Positions 52,609 to 60,209 of a DNA stretch of 64,000 bases are shown here, one piece after another (the stretch's first letter is position 1; every line of letters begins with the position of its first letter). The position numbers were made by a program, and so were the translations under genes. Source of the stretch: Desulfitobacterium_A sp034927245 (lineage in GTDB: Bacteria > Bacillota > Desulfitobacteriia > Desulfitobacteriales > Desulfitobacteriaceae); assembly GCF_034927245.1 (NCBI RefSeq), contig NZ_JAYFQK010000008.1:1-64000 (forward strand), in the 5' to 3' direction. The notes under the pieces were generated by a model. The model was given only the letters and a program-made list of their open reading frames with translations, was not told the DNA's origin and ran no database searches.

Positions 52609-53022
52609 ATGCGGATTATGGGGCTGGATTTTGGCGAACGGACGATTGGCGTAGCGGTAAGTGATGAATTGTTTTGGACTGCGCAGGGAATTAAGACGAT
52701 TCGTCGCTCCAAACATGAACTCGAAGAATTAGAGGAAATTATTAATCAATATGAAGTAAAAGAAATCGTTCTGGGGTATCCTAAAAACATGAACGGAACA
52801 TTGGGTCCGCGAGCACAATTGTCGGAGGAGTTTTCGGTGTTGCTGCAGGGACGTTTTCATCTTCCCGTGAAGCTCTGGGATGAGCGGCTCAGCACAGTTG
52901 CCGCGCAGCGTTCATTGATTCAAGCGGATGTTTCCAGGGCGAAACGAAAAAAAGTGATTGATAAAATGGCGGCTGTTTTTATCCTGCAGGGTTATCTGGA
53001 TCATCGGCAACAGAAAATTTGA
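52609..53022 (+). CDS. ruvX: RuvX/YqgF, pre-16S rRNA nuclease
   Basis: A 137-aa RNase H-fold protein that completes 16S rRNA 5' maturation. It has MGLDFGERTIGVAVSD at the start, LGYPKNMNGTLGPRA, and WDERLSTVAAQRSL. It is preceded by AAAGGAG. Its stop lies inside the next promoter. Confidence 0.92.
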   Translation: MRIMGLDFGERTIGVAVSDELFWTAQGIKTIRRSKHELEELEEIINQYEVKEIVLGYPKNMNGTLGPRAQLSEEFSVLLQGRFHLPVKLWDERLSTVAAQRSLIQADVSRAKRKKVIDKMAAVFILQGYLDHRQQKI

Positions 53023-53047
53023 CAATCATTACCTCTTGGGGTAAAAT
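53019..53047 (+). promoter_or_regulatory. SigA promoter for DUF1292 gene
   Basis: TTGACA, 17 bases, TAAAAT; the -35 overlaps the ruvX stop. Confidence 0.75.
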
Positions 53048-53076
53048 GACACTATCTTTGATAAGAGGTGAAATGA

Positions 53077-53397
53077 ATGACTGACCATAACCACGATTGT
53101 GGCCATGACCATGATCATGACCATGAAGAAGAAGAATTTGACACCATAATCCTAACAGATGATGAAGGTCACGATCATGAATTCCTTCATCTGGACACCT
53201 TAGAAGTAGATGGTTCCACGTATTTCGTGCTTTTACCGATCACTGAAGAAGAGTCCGTAGATGAAGATGCAGATGAGGCTATTATCTTGAAGCTTGGTCA
53301 CGATGCAGAAGGTAATGAAATGTTACTGGACATCGAAGATGATGACGAATGGGAAAAAGTTGCTGACGCATGGGAGAACATGGAAGAGGACGAATAA
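53077..53397 (+). CDS. DUF1292 family protein (YrzB-like)
   Basis: A 106-aa, very acidic protein. Its core EEFDTIILTDDEGHDHEFLHLDTLEVDGSTYFVLLP matches DUF1292. The N terminus HNHDCGHDHDHDH (residues 4-16) is a His/Asp/Cys cluster that could bind metal and is unusual for the family. Function unknown; the position between ruvX and mltG is standard. Confidence 0.85.
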   Translation: MTDHNHDCGHDHDHDHEEEEFDTIILTDDEGHDHEFLHLDTLEVDGSTYFVLLPITEEESVDEDADEAIILKLGHDAEGNEMLLDIEDDDEWEKVADAWENMEEDE

Positions 53398-53426
53398 CTC
53401 CTCAAGACCTTAAACAAAATAATATT

Positions 53427-53459
53427 AAAAATTCGCTTAAATTTAAGCGAATTTTTTTA
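53427..53459 (+). terminator. Terminator after DUF1292 gene
   Basis: AAAATTCGCTTAAA and TTTAAGCGAATTTT form an AT-rich perfect palindrome ending in seven T. Confidence 0.8.
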
Positions 53460-53539
53460 TTTTTCAGCAATAATTTAGTTCACAATTGCAGATTCTAATG
53501 AGAGTATATCGATATTAGGGGCATTGGGGGGCCGGTAGC

Positions 53540-54844
53540 ATGAGAATAAGCCTTATATTATTAATAAGTTTAACACTGCTGGCCAGTCCCGGGTGCATTC
53601 AGGATAAAGCACTCATTAATCAGAAAGATTCAGCACAGGTTGCTTTGAATAAAGACCAAACAGCCTTGCCTAAGGGGACATTTTTGGATGAGCTGGATCT
53701 GTCCGGGCGGGAGGCTGAGGAAGCCCGAACCATGATCAAGAAATGGGAAGAGGACAAGCTGGCAGAAAATTTGCTCTTAGTGTACAATGAAAAAGAAGTG
53801 CCGGTTGTGCTGAAGGAATTAGGGGTGACTTTAGATCTGGATAAAGTCTGGGAAGAACTCGGAAGGATACCCGGTCAGAGGATTTCCAGCGCTTTAAAAA
53901 TTGATACGGCTCAGTTGCAGCAAGTTTTGCTCCAAAAGTTTCCGGGTGTTAATCGATCAGCAGTGGACGCTTCCTATAAAATTGACAACGATCGGTTTGT
54001 GACGATTCCCGCTGTTTCCGGGCGAGTCATTCATGTTGATGCTCTCCGGGACAAGCTTCAAAATCAATCCTTTGCTACTTTACCCAAGCGGCTTGAGATT
54101 CCTGTTGTCGAAGTGCCTGCCGTGAAAACAACAGAAGAGATGCAAGCCTTAGCTTTTGACGGAATTATCGGCGAGTATAGTACCCAGTTTAATGTTAAGG
54201 ATCAGAACCGATCCGTGAATTTGACAAAAGCCGCCCAAAAGCTGGATAAGGTCCTGCTTCGGCCGGATGAAACCTTGTCTTTTAACGAAACGATTGGACC
54301 GAGGACGGCTGAGACAGGGTATAAAGACGCTTACGTTATCGTCAATAACGAATATGTCCAGGGAATCGGCGGCGGAATATGTCAAGTTTCTTCAACCCTT
54401 TATTCCGCTGCAGCGCTGGCGAACTTACCCATTACCGAGCGTTATCCTCATGCGGTTGTGATTTCCTATATTCCAATGGGTCAGGATGCGACTATAAACT
54501 ATCCTAATTTAGATTTGAAATTTACGAATGACACAGGGTCTCTTCTCTATTTTCGTACCGAGGTTAACTCAGGGAAGGTAACGGTTCGCATCTATGGAAA
54601 AAAGACAGATAAAACGGTTCGCTTAGAACAAAAGATAGAAAAAGAGACCCCATTCCAAACGATTATGCGGCTGGATTCGAACCTTTCTCCGGGGGAGGTT
54701 GTCCAAGAGCAAGCGGGGCATAAAGGGTATATCGTTCAAACGTATCGGATTGTGAAAGATGGCTCCGGGAAGGAAAGCCAAAAATTATTAAGTCGAGATG
54801 AATACGCTCCGACACAAAAAATAATACGGGTAGGTGCGGATTGA
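53540..54844 (+). CDS. VanW family protein with G5-like C terminus
   Basis: A 434-aa exported protein. A signal peptide (residues 1-18) ends near ASPGC, a weak lipobox, so it may be a lipoprotein. The VanW domain lies around residues 215-340, with TLSFNETIGPRTAETGY and QGIGGGICQVSSTLYSAAAL. The last 60 residues resemble a G5 domain. VanW proteins are thought to act at the cell wall, but the activity is unknown. Start ATG 53540; the ribosome site is only moderately good (GGGGGGCCGG). Confidence 0.82.
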   Translation: MRISLILLISLTLLASPGCIQDKALINQKDSAQVALNKDQTALPKGTFLDELDLSGREAEEARTMIKKWEEDKLAENLLLVYNEKEVPVVLKELGVTLDLDKVWEELGRIPGQRISSALKIDTAQLQQVLLQKFPGVNRSAVDASYKIDNDRFVTIPAVSGRVIHVDALRDKLQNQSFATLPKRLEIPVVEVPAVKTTEEMQALAFDGIIGEYSTQFNVKDQNRSVNLTKAAQKLDKVLLRPDETLSFNETIGPRTAETGYKDAYVIVNNEYVQGIGGGICQVSSTLYSAAALANLPITERYPHAVVISYIPMGQDATINYPNLDLKFTNDTGSLLYFRTEVNSGKVTVRIYGKKTDKTVRLEQKIEKETPFQTIMRLDSNLSPGEVVQEQAGHKGYIVQTYRIVKDGSGKESQKLLSRDEYAPTQKIIRVGAD

Positions 54845-54868
54845 TTTTTAGAGAAAGAGAGAATAGGT

Positions 54869-55909
54869 ATGGGGAGAAAGAGACGGAAATCAAAGAAAGG
54901 TAAACACAGAGTCATATCAATAATAAGTATAATCGTCATTCTCCTTGGGCTGGCTGTAATGGGCGGTGGGGCTTGGTGGTACTGGGCGACCCAACCTTAT
55001 TCAAAGCAGGACGCTTCTGAGATAATGGCGGTTACTCCCGGAATGACTGCTAATCAAATCGGTACGGAACTCGAACGCCGGAAGTTAATCCGCAGTGCTT
55101 TTGCCTTTCGCATTATAGCAACTCAGCTTGAGGCAGATTCAAAACTATATGCCGGCGATTATCTGCTTTCAGCAAATATGAGTCCCGAAGAAATGCTGAC
55201 CGAATTGCTTTCAGGTCCTAAAGCTGAGGCTATTCGTGTGACCATCCCTGAAGGGTATACAACGAATCAAATTATAGATCTTCTTGTTCAGAAAGGAATC
55301 GGAACAAAAGAGGAGTATCAAAAGGTTATCACAACAGATGATTTTAACTATAATTTTCTGCAAGGGATTTCTAAAGATGGACATCGCTTAGACGGCTTTT
55401 TATTCCCGGATACATATTTCCTGAATAAGAAAGCGACGCCCCGTTCGGCTATCGATTCAATGCTCCGAAGGTTTGAAAAAGAACTTACTCCCGAAGTGAA
55501 GACACAGCTTCAAACCATGAATATGTCGACTCGCGATTGGGTTAATTTAGCCGCGCTCGTTGAAAAAGAAGCGCTGCGGGATGAAGATCGCGCTATGATT
55601 GCGAGTGTCTTAAAGAACCGCCTGAATATCAATATGCCCCTTCAAGTGGATGCGACCATCCAATATATTTTGGGGACGCCAAAAGCAAAGCTTTATAATA
55701 AAGATTTAAAAATTGAATCACCCTATAATACCTATCTCCATACCGGATTACCGCCCAGCCCTATCGCCAGCCCCGGCCATGCTTCCCTTGATGCGGTTCT
55801 CCATCCGGAAAATACGGATTATCTTTATTACTTGGCTAAACCGGACGGCTATCATGTTTTTGCCAAAACCTTTGACGAGCATTTACAAAATCAGGAGAAG
55901 TATCAGTAA
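54869..55909 (+). CDS. mltG: MltG, endolytic transglycosylase
   Basis: A 346-aa YceG/MltG protein that cuts nascent glycan strands to set their length. It has one N-terminal membrane helix (about residues 17-38), a LysM-like region, and the catalytic Glu in AALVEKEALRDEDRAMIASVLKNRL, followed by PLQVDATIQYILG and YNTYLHTGLPPSPIASPG. It lies 24 bases after the VanW gene. Confidence 0.93.
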   Translation: MGRKRRKSKKGKHRVISIISIIVILLGLAVMGGGAWWYWATQPYSKQDASEIMAVTPGMTANQIGTELERRKLIRSAFAFRIIATQLEADSKLYAGDYLLSANMSPEEMLTELLSGPKAEAIRVTIPEGYTTNQIIDLLVQKGIGTKEEYQKVITTDDFNYNFLQGISKDGHRLDGFLFPDTYFLNKKATPRSAIDSMLRRFEKELTPEVKTQLQTMNMSTRDWVNLAALVEKEALRDEDRAMIASVLKNRLNINMPLQVDATIQYILGTPKAKLYNKDLKIESPYNTYLHTGLPPSPIASPGHASLDAVLHPENTDYLYYLAKPDGYHVFAKTFDEHLQNQEKYQ

Positions 55910-55920
55910 GTAGTAGAAAA

Positions 55921-55962
55921 GATTACGCGTACCCTAAATGAAAGGGACGCGCAATCTTTTTA
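55921..55962 (+). terminator. Terminator after mltG
   Basis: GATTACGCGTACCCT pairs with AAGGGACGCGCAATC with few mismatches, then TTTTT. Confidence 0.8.
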
Positions 55963-55964
55963 AT

Positions 55965-56076
55965 ACTGTCAGAGAGTATAACTTCGTTGCATACTTTCCT
56001 CCAGCATAAGTGCAACCAACGACTTCGCCTTTCTCGATGCGTGTTTAAAAGGCACGGCGAAGCCGGGTTTTCTTTA
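55965..56076 (+). repeat. Dispersed repeat family B, copy 2 (112 bp)
   Basis: It differs from copy 1 (22583-22694) at three positions only; one of them (A to G in the first stem) keeps a G-U pair. It lies between the mltG terminator and the 3' end of trpB. Confidence 0.85.
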
Positions 56077-56087
56077 CTGACCTATTT

Positions 56088-57269
56088 TTATTGACGGGTC
56101 ATATCAAAGATCTGTTGGACGTCCTTGTCTCCCCGCCCGGAAACATTAACAATCAGGATCTTATCCGGGCTTAAGGTTGGGGCAAGCTTGGCTGCATAGG
56201 CAAGCGCATGTGCGCTTTCCAAAGCCGGAATGATTCCTTCAGTTCGTGAAAGGAGATAAAAGGCGTCCAGGGCTTCTTGGTCTGTAACACTTACATATTC
56301 GGCACGTCCCGAATCCTTGAGATAGCTGTGCTCAGGACCCACTCCGGGATAATCTAATCCCGCGGAAATAGAGTGCGTTGGCAAGGGTTCGCCGTTCTCA
56401 TCCTGCATCAAGTAACAGCGGAAACCATGAATAATACCCGGTTTGCCTGCCGCAATGGGGGCGGCGTGCTTACCTGTTTCCAAGCCTAAGCCGGCGGGTT
56501 CAACCCCAATGAGGCGAACGCTGGAATCCTCCATAAAATTCGCAAAAGCACCGATCGCATTACTTCCGCCGCCGACGCAAGCCAGGACTGCATCGGGGAG
56601 GCGACCTTCTGCTTGGAGAATCTGCTCCCGAGCTTCTTTACTGATAATGGCTTGAAAATGTTTAACGATTGAAGGGTAGGGATGGGGCCCAACCGCGGAA
56701 CCCAACAGATAGAATGTGTTGTCATAGTTCTTAGCGAGGTCATCCAAGGCTTCATCGATCGCTTCTTTCATGCTTCCGTCGCCGTGGTTTACGGCAACAA
56801 CCTTAGCACCGAGAATTTCCATGCGAAAAACATTGAGCGCCTGGCGACGTGTGTCATGCTCGCCCATATAAATGGTACATTCAAGATCAAATAACGCACA
56901 GGCCGTAGCGGTTGCCACACCATGCTGTCCGGCACCTGTCTCGGCAATAACCCGAGTCTTGCCCATGCGTTTAGCGATCAAGGCTTGACCAATAGCGTTG
57001 TTAATTTTGTGGGCACCTGTGTGATTAAGCTCTTCGCGTTTGAGATAGATTTTAGCACCGCCAAGTTTATGCGTGAGTTTTTCGGCATAATACAACGGAT
57101 TAGGGCGTCCAACGTATTGGCGGAGATAGTAGTCTAATTCCGCATTGAATTCCGGATCATTCTTATACATTTCAAAAGCGGCTTCGATTTGGTCCATGAC
57201 GGTTTGTAATTCCGGGGGAACATAGCTCCCGCCGAATTCTCCAAAGTATCCTTTTTGCATTCTTTCCAT
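56088..57269 (-). CDS. trpB: TrpB, tryptophan synthase beta chain (orphan gene)
   Basis: A 393-aa PLP enzyme joining indole with serine to give tryptophan. The PLP lysine is in NHTGAHKINNAIGQ, and AETGAGQHGVATATA and GGGSNAIGAF bind the cofactor and substrate. It is of the TrpB1 type. No trpA or other trp gene is adjacent; the convergent neighbour is mltG. It may serve indole salvage or combine with a TrpA encoded elsewhere. ATG 57269 follows TAGGGAGGAA on the minus strand. Control is by a Trp T-box upstream. Confidence 0.93.
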   Translation of the reverse strand: MERMQKGYFGEFGGSYVPPELQTVMDQIEAAFEMYKNDPEFNAELDYYLRQYVGRPNPLYYAEKLTHKLGGAKIYLKREELNHTGAHKINNAIGQALIAKRMGKTRVIAETGAGQHGVATATACALFDLECTIYMGEHDTRRQALNVFRMEILGAKVVAVNHGDGSMKEAIDEALDDLAKNYDNTFYLLGSAVGPHPYPSIVKHFQAIISKEAREQILQAEGRLPDAVLACVGGGSNAIGAFANFMEDSSVRLIGVEPAGLGLETGKHAAPIAAGKPGIIHGFRCYLMQDENGEPLPTHSISAGLDYPGVGPEHSYLKDSGRAEYVSVTDQEALDAFYLLSRTEGIIPALESAHALAYAAKLAPTLSPDKILIVNVSGRGDKDVQQIFDMTRQ

Positions 57270-57304
57270 AAGAAATTCCTCCCTAAATTTTACTGGGCAA
57301 AATA

Positions 57305-57685
57305 AAAAACCTTCCGTCTTTGCAAGCGATATGCTTGCAAGGACAGAAGGTTTACTTCCGTGGTGCCACCTTGTTCATATTGAATTATATCCCTTAAATT
57401 CCCCAAAAAAGAATATAATTCAATACCTTATTCCCAGATACGGATTCAGCCCGCTTCTTTCAAATACTTTTAGGTCGTTTGAATAAGCGTCTTCTCGATA
57501 TCCTGTTTCTATAACGGGAAACCCCCGGCATCACCTACTAACCATCGTTTTCGGATTGCAACTCGAAGAGCCATTCATCCTCAAGAGATTGCATCAGGCT
57601 TCCACCCTTCCCGACTCGCTGAACCAGTTCATAGAGGATTACTATTTCTTCTCATCGTTTGTTTTAGTATTTACTTACGTTAAAA
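57305..57685 (-). promoter_or_regulatory. T-box leader of trpB (Trp specifier)
   Basis: Minus-strand leader of about 415 bases. Stem I shows GAGTCGGGAAGGGTGGAAGCC with the GGTG loop. The specifier TGG lies at 57571-57573 in GATGAATGGCTC. The T-box core AGGTGGCACCACGG is at 57358-57371. The terminator (ACCTTCTGTCCTTGCAAGC / GCTTGCAAAGACGGAAGGT, 57307-57352) ends in TTTTTT. It would be turned on by uncharged tRNA-Trp. Confidence 0.9.
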
Positions 57686-57688
57686 CGG

Positions 57689-57717
57689 ATTATATAATAC
57701 AAAAATATGGAAGTCAA
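57689..57717 (-). promoter_or_regulatory. SigA promoter of trpB T-box transcript
   Basis: On the minus strand TTGACT, 17 bases, TATAAT. Confidence 0.8.
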
Positions 57718-57817
57718 GGATATAATAAAGAAGTAGCTAGAAAAAGTTTCGACAAAATGGTATAAATAAGGGGTTAATATTGGTCGTGTTTTCCCATCGA
57801 AGATAGGAGTTAGAAAT

Positions 57818-59119
57818 ATGAATTCAAATATTAAGAGACTTAAAAAACCGGAATTATTAGCACCGGCGGGGGATTTCGAAAAACTGAAATTTGCTTTGGC
57901 ATATGGTGCCGATGCCGTATATGTCGGAGGATCAGCTTACGGACTCCGTGCTTACGCCGGAAATTTTAAACCCGAGGAACTCAAACGTGCAATTCAATAC
58001 ACCCATCAGGCCGGACGCAAGATCTATGTGACCGTCAATATTTTTGCCCATGAGGAAGATTTTGAGGGCATGGCAGAATATCTTCAACAACTCGAGTCCT
58101 GGGGCGCTGATGCAGCGATCGTTTCTGATCCGGGCATTATTGCTTTGGCTCAGGAAGTCGCTCCGAAGCTTGCTTTGCATCTGAGTACCCAAGCGAATAG
58201 TACAAATTCCCAGAGCATACGTTTTTGGCTGAAGCATGGCATTGAGCGGATCGTGCTTGCCCGGGAACTGACTGAAAAAGAGATTGCTCAAGTTCGGGAA
58301 AAAGTTTCCGGGGAACTGGAAATGTTTGTTCATGGGGCGATGTGTATGTCTTATTCCGGACGATGCTTGCTCTCTAATTATCTGACAGGACGTGATGCCA
58401 ACCGCGGAGAATGTACACAGCCCTGCCGCTGGAGCTATGGACTCGTTGAAGAAAAACGCCCCAATGAAGTTTTCCCGATAGAGGAAGACCGGCGCGGAGC
58501 ATATATTTTTAATTCTCATGATTTATGTTTGCTGCCGTATCTGCCTCTTCTCAAATCTTTGGAAGTGGACAGTTATAAGATTGAAGGACGCATGAAAAGT
58601 GTTCATTATGTTTCCTGCAACGTCAAAGCCTATCGGGAGGCCATTGACACGTTATGGGAGCTGGGCGAAGAAGCTTTCAGGGAAAAGCTGCCCGGCTGGT
58701 TAGCGGAAATGGATAAAGTCAGCCACCGTGATTATTCTACCGGCTTCCTGTTTGGTAAACCCGGGGCCGAGGCTCATAACTTGGAGACATCTAACTACAT
58801 TCGCGAATATAATTTTGTCGGCGTAGGGTTATCCCCTGAAGAGTTACAACAGGCGGAACTTGAGCTTGATATGGATAAGGCGAATCTTCATAAGGGATTT
58901 TGGGTTGAACAGCGTAACTATTTCCGGCAAGGGAACGTGATCGAAGTTCTCACACCGGAGGGGGAACCCTGGTCCTTTGAGGTAAAGCAGATGTGGGATA
59001 TTGATGGGGAGCCGGTGGAAGTGGCTAACCATGCCAAGCAAATTTTGCGTTTAGAATTACCGAAACCCTTGTCTGAATTCAGTATTCTTAGAAAACCAAA
59101 AGTAAAGAAATACCAATAG
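57818..59119 (+). CDS. U32 peptidase family / TrhP-like tRNA hydroxylation protein
   Basis: A 433-aa U32-family protein. Motifs are KPELLAPAGDFEKLKFALAYGADAVYVGG, MFVHGAMCMSYSGRCLLSNYLTGRDANRGECTQPCRW, and YKIEGRMKS. The four cysteines suit an Fe-S cluster. In Bacillus the genes at this place after mltG (yrrN/yrrO) are now known as trhP, for prephenate-dependent 5-hydroxylation of U34 in tRNA. Protease activity is unlikely. A trmR gene usually found between them is missing here; trpB occupies the space. Confidence 0.82.
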   Translation: MNSNIKRLKKPELLAPAGDFEKLKFALAYGADAVYVGGSAYGLRAYAGNFKPEELKRAIQYTHQAGRKIYVTVNIFAHEEDFEGMAEYLQQLESWGADAAIVSDPGIIALAQEVAPKLALHLSTQANSTNSQSIRFWLKHGIERIVLARELTEKEIAQVREKVSGELEMFVHGAMCMSYSGRCLLSNYLTGRDANRGECTQPCRWSYGLVEEKRPNEVFPIEEDRRGAYIFNSHDLCLLPYLPLLKSLEVDSYKIEGRMKSVHYVSCNVKAYREAIDTLWELGEEAFREKLPGWLAEMDKVSHRDYSTGFLFGKPGAEAHNLETSNYIREYNFVGVGLSPEELQQAELELDMDKANLHKGFWVEQRNYFRQGNVIEVLTPEGEPWSFEVKQMWDIDGEPVEVANHAKQILRLELPKPLSEFSILRKPKVKKYQ

Positions 59120-59162
59120 ATTTTTAAATAAAGACCTAATAGACTAGGAAAAGGGGAAAGAC

Positions 59163-59399
59163 ATGTCGAAACGAATCATCTCTTTTGCAGATGCGGATAA
59201 ACTGGTCAAAGCCCGTGTGCCGCGTTCAGAAATCCAAATGTTGGTTAAATATGTGGAAGGCTTAGGGCACTTGGGAGTGGTTACAACCATTGATAAAGCA
59301 GCGGGAGAGGTTTTATTCCAAGCGACTCGGGATACATGGCCGGACTTACGGAAAGCAGTAGAGCAAATGGGATTAGGGATAGAATTCATAGAAGAATAG
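59163..59399 (+). CDS. DUF4911-like small protein
   Basis: A 78-aa protein: VKARVPRSEIQMLVKYVEGLGHLGVVTTIDKAAGEVLFQAT suggests a ferredoxin-like ACT-type fold as in DUF4911. Function unknown. It lies 44 bases after the U32 gene and probably shares its transcript; such pairs are common in clostridia. Confidence 0.65.
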   Translation: MSKRIISFADADKLVKARVPRSEIQMLVKYVEGLGHLGVVTTIDKAAGEVLFQATRDTWPDLRKAVEQMGLGIEFIEE

Positions 59400-59479
59400 G
59401 AAACTTCAGACTAAATATAATACTCTAAACTGAAATATGGTGAAATTGTGAAACTTATTAAAATAATTATAAAATAGGA

Positions 59480-59508
59480 TTGAATTTTTGTAATGAACCT
59501 TGTAAAAT
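59480..59508 (+). promoter_or_regulatory. Likely promoter of type IV pilus operon
   Basis: TTGAAT, 17 bases, TAAAAT, leaving a leader of about 140 bases before the pilin. I looked for a c-di-GMP riboswitch in that leader and saw none. Confidence 0.55.
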
Positions 59509-59654
59509 AGAATCCGAGATAAAAGTAAGTCAATAGGCCAATAGTCCCAAACCCAGTAGTTCAAGTTTCACAAAAATCTTTACATAAGAATCGATTTTTT
59601 TACTTTTATCTCAATTAAATGAATTAAAGAACAGAGCAAAAAAGGAGTGGGGAC

Positions 59655-60131
59655 ATGAACGAAATAAAAGGTGATGTTCAACGGATGGTTAAACGAAGAA
59701 AAGACAGTGGATTTACCTTGATTGAACTTATGATAGTTATCGCCGTTATTGGGATTTTGGCGATTGTGTTGGTACCGAAGGTTGGGGGAGTTAAAACTGC
59801 GGCAAAAGATGCAGGACTTGATGTAAATATACGAACCGTACAGGCTTATGCTGAAAGCCAGATTACGAAATGGAGTAAGAATAGTGCTGCTCAAGGAACT
59901 GTTGATTCTGAGATTGCTGGGGCCATGACATCAGGAAGTAATCAAATGAAAAACCCATATGGTACGGGTAGTGCATTTGTAACTGGTGCAGCACCATCCG
60001 GAACTGGAACTGATACCGGAACCCCGGGTGCTGTTTATGTGAAGGTAAGTACTTCAACACCATACACGGTTACGATTTGCGGATACAATAGTAAAGGGGA
60101 ATTATATAATTCGGTTAGTGTAACTCCATGA
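59655..60131 (+). CDS. Type IV major pilin-like prepilin
   Basis: A 158-aa prepilin. A 19-residue basic leader (KRRKDSG) is cut before F: G|FTLIELMIVIAVIGILAIVLVP, with the required Glu5. The C terminus is Gly/Thr/Ser-rich, ending VTICGYNSKGELYNSVSVTP. It is placed first in the operon with a good ribosome site and is followed by its own terminator, which suggests it is the major pilin. Confidence 0.87.
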   Translation: MNEIKGDVQRMVKRRKDSGFTLIELMIVIAVIGILAIVLVPKVGGVKTAAKDAGLDVNIRTVQAYAESQITKWSKNSAAQGTVDSEIAGAMTSGSNQMKNPYGTGSAFVTGAAPSGTGTDTGTPGAVYVKVSTSTPYTVTICGYNSKGELYNSVSVTP

Positions 60132-60146
60132 TTATGAAGCGCTATT

Positions 60147-60173
60147 AAGGGTGTTAACCAAACACCCTTTTTT
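60147..60173 (+). terminator. Terminator between pilin and pilB
   Basis: AAGGGTGTT pairs with AACACCCTT around AACCA, followed by T residues. Partial read-through would give excess pilin over the assembly proteins. Confidence 0.85.
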
Positions 60174-60209
60174 AGCACCTAAAGCTTGAAGAAAGGAGGA
60201 TTACTTTCT

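Noticed and set aside
57556..57765. 69-residue plus-strand open frame upstream of the U32 gene
   Set aside because: It lies antisense to the trpB T-box and promoter.
57932..58519. 195-residue open frame on the minus strand
   Set aside because: It lies wholly inside the U32-family gene; no ribosome site and atypical composition.
59509..59654. Possible c-di-GMP riboswitch before the pilin
   Set aside because: The conserved GEMM blocks are not present in the leader.
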